A stretch of 5,553 nt of DNA from JBDSEG01 sp039920165 (lineage in GTDB: Bacteria > Pseudomonadota > Gammaproteobacteria > Burkholderiales > Burkholderiaceae_C). Below the pieces are notes generated by a model that made no database searches, was not told the DNA's origin, and saw only the letters and a program-made list of their open reading frames with translations. The position numbers and the translations under genes are program-made. Every line of letters begins with the position of its first letter. Within the stretch, counting starts at the first letter, position 1. This document shows, in pieces, positions 1 to 5,553 of this stretch. The stretch spans positions 1 to 5,553 of the forward strand of contig JBDSEG010000310.1 of the NCBI GenBank assembly GCA_039920165.1, read 5' to 3'.

Positions 1-1533
1 GTGGGCGTCGCCGCTTTGGCTCGCGTCGCCGCCTTGGCGCTTTTCTCGCGCATCTCTCTGACGAAGCCGATGCGCATTCGAACGTTCGGCATCTGGCGCA
101 GCAGATCCGGTGGGCAGCCGACCAGCCACAGGCAATAGCGCACGAGCCCATGAATGAAATCTTCGGCGCCAACGTACGGCCGAATGAAAGCGGCAGCCTG
201 CGGTTCCAGTGCGAGGAGTCGGTCGCGTTCGGCGGCGTCGAGCAACAGATTACCGCCGTCGGCGGGGATGCTGCCGTTGAGGATCGGCGGGACAGGGCAC
301 AAAGGAATCAGCCTGCCGACAGCGAGAACGTCCGGCGCGTCTACAAGGTAGGGATTGATTCGCGCCACCGCAAAGGCGTGCGGCTCGCCACGGATGTTTT
401 CGTACTCGAACAAGGTTTTCGAGGCCGGCTCTTCGAGGCCGAAGCCCACGATGACGCAGTGGACCGCCGCCATTCCTCTGGCCTCATTGCTCCACTTGAA
501 GGTTCGATGGGCAGATCGAATATGCACGCCTTGCGCCAGCAGCCAGCCCCACAGCAGCACCTCCTGCTCGCCCTGGGTGATGCTGCTGGTCGAGACGAAG
601 GCGGCACGCGGCGCGACGCCATCCTGCACATTCTTCATATATCGCGTGGTTTTCACATACCACGCGGCGACAAAGTCGAGAAGCCCAGCGCCCGCAAGCC
701 GACCGAATGCTGCGTCGGCGTCGGCCCGCTGCGACTCGCCGAGAAGTTTCGAGCCCACGAACGGCGGATTCCCCAGCACATAGCTGCAACGCTGCGCCGG
801 CAACACCTCGTTCCAATCCAGCCGCAGCGCATTGCCATGCACGATATGTGGCGTCGCCTTCAACGGGATGCGCGCGAAGTACAGGCCGAACTCCTCTCCG
901 GCCAAGACGTTCATCTGGTGGTCAATCAGCCACAGCGCGACCTGGGCGATCTGCGCGGGAAACTCCTCGATTTCGATGCCGTGGAACTGGTCCACATCCA
1001 CTGCGAGGCGCAAGTGAGTGTTGACCACCTGCTGGCCGTCCTGGTAGGCGGCGCGCAGCACGTCGAGTTCGAGCAGGCGCAGCTCGCGGTACGTGATGAC
1101 GAGGAAGTTGCCGCAGCCGCAGGCGGGGTCGAGAAAAGTCAGTGCGCGCAGCTTTTTGTGGAACTCGAACGGTCGATTGCGGTTGCCCTTGATGCGCTCG
1201 AACTCGGCGCGCAGTTCGTCGAGAAACAGGGGCTTGACGAGCTTGAGGATGTTTTCCTCGCTGGTGTAGTGCGCGCCCAGGTTGCGGCGCGCCTTGTCGT
1301 CCATGATGCTTTGGAAGAGGGCGCCGAAGATCGCCGGGGTGATGCCGCTCCAGTCGATCGCACAGGCGTCGAGCAGGTGCTCGCGCATCGCGCGGGTGAA
1401 CGCGGCGAGGGGCAGGCCTTCCGCGAACAGCGCACCGTTGACATATGGGAAGCCGCGCACGAGGTCATCGAGCGCGGCACTGCGTTTGTCTTCGGATGTG
1501 TTCAGCACCTGGAAGAGTTGGGCGAGCTGCGGG

Positions 1534-1543
1534 CCTAGCTAGG
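1534..1543. repeat. 4-bp tandem duplication CTAG-CTAG (frameshift 2 of the RM gene)
   Basis: The palindrome CCTAGCTAGG lies where the family reading requires CCTAGG. Upstream the correct frame reads G-E-D-G-A-D-L; removing one CTAG continues it as G-P-Q-L-A-Q-L-F-Q-V-L-N, while leaving it in gives L-A-R-P-A-A-R-P and a stop at about 1465. The change is exactly plus four bases. Together with the one-base loss near 1728 the net change is plus three, so bases 1538 to 1 are again in frame with the ATG at 2213. A TAG at 1541-1539 in that frame ends translation first; the same TAG would have existed before the duplication in the shifted frame. Confidence -1.
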
Positions 1544-1726
1544 TCGGCGCCGTCTTCGCCGGTGCGTTCTTCGACCCAGGCACGGAATGCCTGCGCCGGC
1601 TGAAAGATGCCGGTGTCGTCGGCGAACAGGCAAAACAGCAATCGCACCAGCAGCACTTCGAGCGCGTGGCCGGCATAGCCGCTGGCCTTGAGCGTATCGT
1701 GCAACTTGCCCATCTGCTCGGCCGCA

Positions 1727-1730
1727 CGAT
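1727..1730 (-). other. Frameshift 1: single-base deletion in the RM gene
   Basis: On the minus strand the frame reads P-V-N-I-V-R-P-S-R-W and then becomes unlike the family. Restoring one C after ATC (so ATCGTGCGG becomes ATCCGTGCGG) gives P-V-N-I-R-A-A-E-Q-M-G-K-L-H-D, which continues smoothly into KASGYAGHALEVLLVRLLF and FCLFADDTGIF, a stretch I recognise from MmeI-like proteins. The exact base is uncertain by one position because the lost base sits next to an identical-type base on the opposite strand. There is no slippery heptamer here, so programmed frameshifting is unlikely. It is a true mutation or a consensus error. Confidence 0.85.
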
Positions 1731-2213
1731 GTTGACGGGGTTCTGCGGCTTGATGCTCTGTGCCCGGTAGCCGGCGATGAAACCGAAGCGTTTGATGTGC
1801 TTGTGCAGGTCGCGAAGTGCGAACTCGGTTTCATCGCCGGTTTCGAAGTCCACCAGGCGCAGGCGCGTGAAATCGCTGACCAGCACGTAGCGCGGCAGGT
1901 CGCGCTCGGCCAGGCCGTCGAAATAGTCCACGGCCTGCGCGAAGGCGCGGTCCAGGCTCTGGCCAGCGCTCTTGTGCTCGACCAGCAAGACGCCCTTCCA
2001 GAAGCCGTCGATGCGGCCATGCTTGAGCTTGCGACCGGCGCGCGCGATGGCGACCTGCTGCTCGAAAGAAGCCACTCGGCGTCGCTCGATTCCGAAGATG
2101 TGGAAGAAGGCGTTCCAGAAACTCTGCGCCTCCGCGCGCTCGGAAGTCTCTTCGGACCATTCCTTGCTGAACGCGATGGCGCGCGATCTGATCTCGTTCC
2201 AGCTCAATGCCAT

Positions 2214-2232
2214 GGCATGACCCGAGCTCGCT
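2214..2232 (-). other. Short junction between the YgjP-like gene and the RM gene
   Basis: Only 19 bases separate the TGA of the YgjP-like gene from the ATG chosen for the RM gene. There is no room for a promoter or a hairpin terminator. The ribosome-binding signal is weak: GAGCTCGGG lies upstream of the ATG but matches Shine-Dalgarno poorly. An ATG at 2218 is out of frame. The start at 2213 is preferred because the protein then begins MALSWNEIRSRAIAF, which fits the usual start of this family; residues encoded further upstream in the same frame overlap the YgjP-like gene and look unrelated. Confidence -1.
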
Positions 2233-3126
2233 TCAATCCAGATGCGGCAGCAACTCGCTCTTGAGCGCACCGCGCGCTTGCTCGTAGTCGGGAACCACCG
2301 AGCGGACGACGTTCCAGAACCGCGCGCTGTGGTTCATCTCGCGCAGGTGGGCGAGTTCGTGCACGACGACGTAGTCGATGGTGGGCAGCGCGAAATGCAC
2401 CAGCCGCCAGTTCAGGCGGATCGAACCGTCGGCGCTGGCGCTGCCCCAGCGCGTCTGCGCCGACGAGAGCGCGAGGCGGCGCAGGCGCACGCCGAGCAGG
2501 GGCGCGAAATGGGCGCAGCGCTCCTCGAAGAGGCGACGCGCCTGGCGCTGCAGCCAGCTTTGCACGGCGTCGCGGACCTGCTGCGCGCCGGCATCGCGCG
2601 GCAGGCCGATACGCAGGCGCGCCGGTTCGCCCGCATCCAGCAGCGCCATGCCGGCGGGCCCGGTGCCCGCATCGAGAACGATGGTGACGCTGCGGCCGAG
2701 AAAGGAGATCTCGCCGCCGTCGCGCCAGTCGAAGCGGGCCGACTGAGCCCGCGCCGTGCGCTCGCGCTGGTCGGCGAGCTTGCGCAGGATCCAGCGCGCC
2801 TTCGCATGCAGCGCGGCATCGACCGCCGCCAAGCCGACCCAGGCCGGCGCGCTCACCGCCAGGCCGTCCGGGCCGATGACGAAGCCGATGCTCTTGCGCC
2901 GCACGCGCTTGAAGGCATAGACGACCGCGTGGCCGTCGAGCAGCACCTCGCGCTGGCCGCGCGGATGGCGAAAGAGGGGCGGCGCGACGCCGTTGTCGCC
3001 CGCGCCCACCGCCCCGGCATTCGGCGGCGTCGCATTCGCCGACGAGGCCGGCGTCTCCTGCGCCGCCGCCACCGCACCGAACAGCGCCAGTTGGCGGTTG
3101 TCGACGACGGCAATGCGGCGCGCCAT
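2233..3126 (-). CDS. YgjP/DUF45-family protein (SprT/M48-like zinc metallopeptidase fold)
   Basis: A 297-residue cytoplasmic protein without signal peptide or membrane segment. The C-terminal third carries the family hallmark: TRWGSASADG (residues 226-234 region), then LNWRLVHFALPTIDYVVVHE and the zinc motif HELAH (H256, E257, H260), with a likely third ligand H266 in REMNHSARFW. Residues 55-210 match the variable N-terminal part with a basic patch RVRRKSIGFVI. Residues about 17-50 are alanine-rich and low in complexity, longer than I expect for E. coli YgjP. The family fold is that of a metallopeptidase, but its physiological substrate is not settled; E. coli YgjP has been reported, as I recall, as a UTP pyrophosphatase. 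ATG 3126 lies 5 bp after the plsC stop, so translation is probably coupled. Very high GC (about 73% in sampled lines) matches the operon upstream and contrasts with the RM gene downstream. Confidence -1.
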   Translation of the reverse strand: MARRIAVVDNRQLALFGAVAAAQETPASSANATPPNAGAVGAGDNGVAPPLFRHPRGQREVLLDGHAVVYAFKRVRRKSIGFVIGPDGLAVSAPAWVGLAAVDAALHAKARWILRKLADQRERTARAQSARFDWRDGGEISFLGRSVTIVLDAGTGPAGMALLDAGEPARLRIGLPRDAGAQQVRDAVQSWLQRQARRLFEERCAHFAPLLGVRLRRLALSSAQTRWGSASADGSIRLNWRLVHFALPTIDYVVVHELAHLREMNHSARFWNVVRSVVPDYEQARGALKSELLPHLD

Positions 3127-3131
3127 TCGGA

Positions 3132-3908
3132 TCACGCCGCGGCGGCCGGCGGCAGGGGCGCCTGCCCATACGCCTGCGGGTCCAGGCGTCGCATCTCGGC
3201 CTCGATCCAGGTCTCGACCTCGCGCATCAGCTCGTCGGGCTCGCGCCCGGTCGACGCGATCGGCTGGCCGATGGAGATGTCGATCATGCCGGGTCGCAGC
3301 ACGAACGATTTGCGCGGCCAGCAGCGCGCCGACGTGACGGCGATCGGCAGCACCGGGCGCTCGGTCTGGACCGCGAGCCGCGTGCCGCCGCTCTTGTACG
3401 TGCCGGCTTGGCCGCGCGCGATTCGCGTGCCCTCGGGAAACATGATCACCCAGTGGCCGCGCGCCATGAAGACCCGGCCCTGTTCGGCGACCCGGTTCCA
3501 GGCCTCGGCGCGCTTGCTGCGGTCGATGTGGATCATGTCCATGCGCGCCATCGCCCAGCCGAAGAACGGGATGTAAAGCAGCTCGCGCTTGAAGACATAG
3601 CACAGCGGGTGCGGCATGAGCGCCGGGTAGGCGAAGGTCTCCCAGGTCGACTGGTGCTTGGACAGCACGATCACCGGCGAGTCGGGCAGGTGCTCGGTGC
3701 CGTGCAGCCGCCACTTGACGCCGCAGATCACCCGCGCGCCCCAGATCGCATTGCGCAGCCAGCCGGCGCACAGCCAGTAGACCGGGTTGCCGCGAACGAA
3801 GATCGACAACAGCAGCACCGCCAGCGCCCACGGCACGACCGTGACGGCGAGGAACAGCACGAACAGCGCCGAGCGCAGCGCGTGAAAGGCGTGGGCGATC
3901 GTGCCCAT
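3132..3908 (-). CDS. plsC: 1-acyl-sn-glycerol-3-phosphate acyltransferase (PlsC/LPLAT family)
   Basis: Membrane enzyme that transfers an acyl chain to the sn-2 position of lysophosphatidic acid to make phosphatidic acid, the precursor of membrane phospholipids. The 258-residue length is normal. Residues about 12-38 form a hydrophobic N-terminal membrane segment. The acyltransferase blocks are in order: motif I SKHQSTWE (H85, with E90 where the textbook HX4D has Asp), motif II FFGWAMARMDMIHIDRS (about 115-131), motif III FPEGTR (157-162) and motif IV VLPIAV (186-191). The tail is proline/alanine-rich. The ATG at 3908 shares its A with the gmhB TGA, so the gene is very likely translationally coupled. 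The glyS-gmhB context is the usual one in Betaproteobacteria as I recall it. The acyltransferase family is certain; the exact substrate is inferred, since lysophospholipid acyltransferase paralogues are common. Confidence -1.
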   Translation of the reverse strand: MGTIAHAFHALRSALFVLFLAVTVVPWALAVLLLSIFVRGNPVYWLCAGWLRNAIWGARVICGVKWRLHGTEHLPDSPVIVLSKHQSTWETFAYPALMPHPLCYVFKRELLYIPFFGWAMARMDMIHIDRSKRAEAWNRVAEQGRVFMARGHWVIMFPEGTRIARGQAGTYKSGGTRLAVQTERPVLPIAVTSARCWPRKSFVLRPGMIDISIGQPIASTGREPDELMREVETWIEAEMRRLDPQAYGQAPLPPAAAA

Positions 3909-4528
3909 CAGGCCAGCCGCCCGTAGCCGGAATCGGATTCGCCCGACATGCCGCGGGCCAGGAAATCGCGGTGGATCAGGTCGTCGGCAAACGCCACCAG
4001 ACTGGCGTGGACGCGGGTTCCGGGCGCCTGCGCGCACAGGGCCTGCAGCTGCGCCTCGTCGAGCGCCGCCGCCTCGCCGGTGCGAACCAGGTGCGTGATG
4101 CAGCCGGCGGCGGCGCCGGACAGCAGGTCGCGTGCCGAGTCGCCGACCATCAGCACCTCGGCCAGGTCGACACCGTAGCGTTCGCCGATCTGGCGCAGCA
4201 GCCCGGGCGCGGGCTTGCGGCACTCGCAGACCTCGAGATCGGTGTGCGGGCAGAAGAACACCGCATCGATGCGCCCGCCGAGCTTGGCGAGTTCGGCATT
4301 CATCTTCAGATGGATCGCATTCAGCGTCGCCATGTCGAACAGGCCGCGCCCGAGCCCGGCCTGGTTGGTCGCGAGCACGGTGTGCCAGCCCGCATGGTTC
4401 AGGCGCGCAATGGCGTCGAGAGCGCCCGGCAGCGCGACCCACTCGTCGGCCGACTTCACGAAGTCCTCGCGGTCCTCGTTGATCGTGCCGTCGCGGTCGA
4501 GCACGATCAGCTTGACGGGGGTGCTCAT
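3908..4528 (-). CDS. gmhB: D-glycero-beta-D-manno-heptose 1,7-bisphosphate 7-phosphatase
   Basis: Cytoplasmic HAD-superfamily phosphatase that removes the 7-phosphate of heptose 1,7-bisphosphate on the way to ADP-heptose for the LPS inner core. The 206-residue protein shows motif I LDRDGTIN with nucleophile D11 and acid D13, motif II ATNQ (T54-N55), a zinc-binding set C93-P-H95 and C101-E-C103, motif III lysine K105 in CRKPAPGLL, and motif IV VGDSARD (D130, D134). The zinc cysteines and compact cap are typical of GmhB and separate it from other HAD enzymes; the histidinol-phosphatase half of HisB is similar but does not fit this neighbourhood. ATG 4528 overlaps the glyS stop as ATGA, and no strong Shine-Dalgarno is seen, so translation is probably by coupling. 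The 20 or so residues after the core fold are family-variable. Confidence -1.
   Translation of the reverse strand: MSTPVKLIVLDRDGTINEDREDFVKSADEWVALPGALDAIARLNHAGWHTVLATNQAGLGRGLFDMATLNAIHLKMNAELAKLGGRIDAVFFCPHTDLEVCECRKPAPGLLRQIGERYGVDLAEVLMVGDSARDLLSGAAAGCITHLVRTGEAAALDEAQLQALCAQAPGTRVHASLVAFADDLIHRDFLARGMSGESDSGYGRLA
4525..4528 (-). other. glyS stop / gmhB start overlap (ATGA)
   Basis: On the minus strand the four bases ATGA hold both the gmhB start codon and the glyS TGA stop. The preceding bases (GATCTTTCGCGACTCGCATC) have no clear Shine-Dalgarno sequence. This arrangement usually means that ribosomes finishing glyS re-start on gmhB, which links synthesis of an LPS enzyme to that of a tRNA synthetase subunit. 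The coupling itself is inferred. Confidence 0.85.
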
Positions 4529-5553
4529 GATGCGAGTCGCGAAAGATCGGCGATCCGGTTCATCGACGCGTGCAGTTGCGCCAACAGCGCGAGGCGATTG
4601 GCCCGCAGCGCTGGGTCTTCGGCGTTGACCATCACCTGCTCGAAGAACAGGTCGACAGGTGCCTTCAAAGCCGCCAGTTCACGCAACGATGCCTCATACG
4701 CGCCACGCGCGAAATGCGAGTCGGCAAGTGGTCGCACCCAATTCAAGGCATCGTTCAGGTTGCGTTCAGCCACTTCCACGAGCAACGCCTCGTCGATCGA
4801 AGCCGCCGCGACGGCGTCGCTCTTTTTCAGGATATTTGCGATGCGTTTGTTCGCAGCGGCGAGTGACGATGCTTCCGGTAGCGCGTTGAAAGCACGCACC
4901 GCCGCTAACTGCCTAGGCACGAGATCAATCGAGAGCGAGTTTCTGGCAAGGACCGCATCGATTTCCTGAACGCTGGAGCCCTGCTCGCGCAACCAGCCGG
5001 CAAGCCTCTCGAAGATAAAAATGGACAGGTCCGTGTGCGCGCTGCCCAGCATTCCTTCGGGAAACGCCTTGAAGGCCGCATCGAGAAGAAGGTCGAGCGG
5101 AATCGGGAGCGCGCGCTCAACCAGAATTCGAATCACCCCCAGCGCGTTGCGACGAAGCGCGAACGGGTCCTTGTCGCCGGTTGGCCTTTGGCCGATGCCG
5201 AACAGGCCGGTCAGGGTCTCGAGCTTGTCGGCCAGCGCGACCACCAGGCCGACCTCGCCGCGCGGCAGCGAGTCGCCTGCGAAACGCGGCTTGTAGTGGT
5301 CCTCGATCGCCTCGGCGACGCTGTCGGACATGCCGTCGTGGCGCGCGTAGTACGCGCCCATCGTGCCCTGCAGTTCGGGAAATTCGCCGACCATGTCGCT
5401 GAGCAGATCGGCCTTGGCCAGATGCGCGACCAGATCGACCTCGGCCATCAGATCAAGCCGTTGCAGCGCCTCGCAGATCGAACGCGAGATGGCACGAACC
5501 CGCGTGGCGCGCTCGCCCTGGCTGCCGAGCTTGCCGTGGTAGACGACCTTGTC
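4525..5553 (-). CDS. glyS: Glycyl-tRNA synthetase beta subunit, C-terminal half (5' end outside window)
   Basis: The beta chain of the bacterial alpha2-beta2 glycyl-tRNA synthetase, which charges tRNA-Gly in the cytoplasm. The last 342 residues of an expected roughly 700 are present, in frame from the window edge to TGA 4527-4525. Recognisable family blocks are VVYHGKLGSQ at the edge, AKADLLSDMVGEFPELQGTM, AIEDHYKPRFAGD, ALADKLETLTGLFGIGQ and the signature PTGDKDPFALRRNALGV (about 5180-5130). These belong to the HD-like middle domain, and the helical remainder is the tRNA anticodon-binding region ending in MNRIADLSRLAS. glyQ should lie upstream of this gene beyond the right edge. No frameshift or missing block is visible. 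GC drops from about 67% (5161-5520) to about 61% (4561-5160) within the gene, which may be domain-specific constraint or recombination. Confidence -1.
   Translation of the reverse strand, partial: DKVVYHGKLGSQGERATRVRAISRSICEALQRLDLMAEVDLVAHLAKADLLSDMVGEFPELQGTMGAYYARHDGMSDSVAEAIEDHYKPRFAGDSLPRGEVGLVVALADKLETLTGLFGIGQRPTGDKDPFALRRNALGVIRILVERALPIPLDLLLDAAFKAFPEGMLGSAHTDLSIFIFERLAGWLREQGSSVQEIDAVLARNSLSIDLVPRQLAAVRAFNALPEASSLAAANKRIANILKKSDAVAAASIDEALLVEVAERNLNDALNWVRPLADSHFARGAYEASLRELAALKAPVDLFFEQVMVNAEDPALRANRLALLAQLHASMNRIADLSRLAS

Larger units (their letters stand above)
1..2213 (-). pseudogene. MmeI-like (type IIL) fused restriction endonuclease / N6-adenine DNA methyltransferase, frameshifted and cut by the window edge
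   Basis: Single-chain RM enzyme that would both cut and adenine-methylate DNA. Reading from ATG 2213 and repairing two lesions gives about 736 residues, open to the left edge. Residues 1-162 form the nuclease domain: D69, then E79-H-K81 in GRIDGFWKGVLLVEHKS, the D-X9-EXK spacing of MmeI (from memory). A helical spacer follows, with methyltransferase motif X-like GAHYTSEENI (G312, base 1277), SAM motif I DPACGCGNF (D361, bases 1130-1104), FHGIEIEEF, and catalytic motif IV NPPF (N481, bases 770-759). MmeI is about 920 aa, so the target-recognition and C-terminal domains should lie off the left edge. A missing base near 1728 shifts the frame; TAG at 1541-1539 then stops a 224-residue product. 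A CTAG duplication restores the original frame from 1538 onward, which has no further stop. GC in sampled lines is about 58%, against about 73% in the neighbouring gene, suggesting acquisition. PglX-type methyltransferases are less likely because of the nuclease domain. Confidence -1.

Noticed and set aside
1..45. Repeated Ala-Lys/Ala-Arg codons (KAATRAKAATPT) at the edge as a tandem repeat
   Set aside because: Too short and imperfect; similar basic Ala/Thr segments follow this part of MmeI-like proteins.
150..1538. Long plus-strand open frame of 462 codons
   Set aside because: It lies exactly antisense to the methyltransferase part of the RM gene, whose motifs DPACGCGNF and NPPF are on the minus strand. 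Its translation shows no family features; it is a by-product of GC-rich codon use.
1465..1713. Separate small minus-strand gene starting MGKLHDTLKASG
   Set aside because: It is the middle piece of the RM protein between the two frameshifts, not an independent gene.
1720..1740. Programmed ribosomal frameshift in the RM gene
   Set aside because: No slippery heptamer or clear downstream structure, and single-chain MmeI-like enzymes are normally read in one frame.
2214..2232. Terminator after the YgjP-like gene
   Set aside because: GAGCTC is a small palindrome, but there is no stable stem or T-run in 19 bases.
2204..3169. Minus-strand open frame of 321 codons overlapping the YgjP-like gene
   Set aside because: Arg/Ala/Gly-rich shadow frame; the HELAH-containing frame is the real one.
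2242..3576. Plus-strand open frame of 444 codons
   Set aside because: Antisense to the YgjP-like gene and plsC, both with clear motifs; composition is Arg/Ala-rich and spans two unrelated genes.
3971..4969. Plus-strand open frame of 332 codons
   Set aside because: Antisense to gmhB and the end of glyS; no recognisable domain.

Overview
This GC-rich window looks like a proteobacterial chromosome, most likely Betaproteobacteria of the Burkholderiales type. That placement rests on base composition, protein style and the gene order glyS-gmhB-plsC-YgjP-like, which I recall as typical of that group; I could not run a search. Every gene I can support is on the minus strand, so transcription runs from the right edge to the left.

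Right half (5553 to 2233): a tightly packed housekeeping operon. It begins with the C-terminal half of glyS (glycyl-tRNA synthetase beta subunit, cut by the window edge). Next come gmhB (heptose bisphosphate phosphatase for LPS core), plsC (1-acyl-glycerol-3-phosphate acyltransferase) and a YgjP/DUF45 zinc-metallopeptidase-fold protein. glyS and gmhB overlap by ATGA, gmhB and plsC share one base, and plsC and the YgjP-like gene are 5 bp apart. Translation and lipid/LPS envelope synthesis are thus probably co-transcribed.

Left half (2213 to 1): beginning only 19 bp after the YgjP-like gene is a large gene for a single-chain MmeI-like (type IIL) restriction-modification enzyme. It has an N-terminal D-EXK nuclease, a helical spacer and an N6-adenine methyltransferase; the target-recognition domain would lie beyond the left edge. 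Its base composition is much lower in GC than the operon it follows, which suggests acquisition.

The RM gene is broken twice within about 200 bp. One base is missing near 1728, and a 4-bp duplication (CTAG to CTAGCTAG) lies at 1534-1543. Outside the short stretch between the lesions the protein is well preserved, so inactivation is probably recent, or else reflects assembly error. The net length change is a multiple of three, so the downstream half is back in the start codon's frame, but the shifted segment ends at a TAG. No RNA genes, CRISPR arrays, insertion sequences or convincing terminators were seen. I did not find a new kind of system; the most interesting object is the doubly broken RM gene and the form of its 4-bp duplication.
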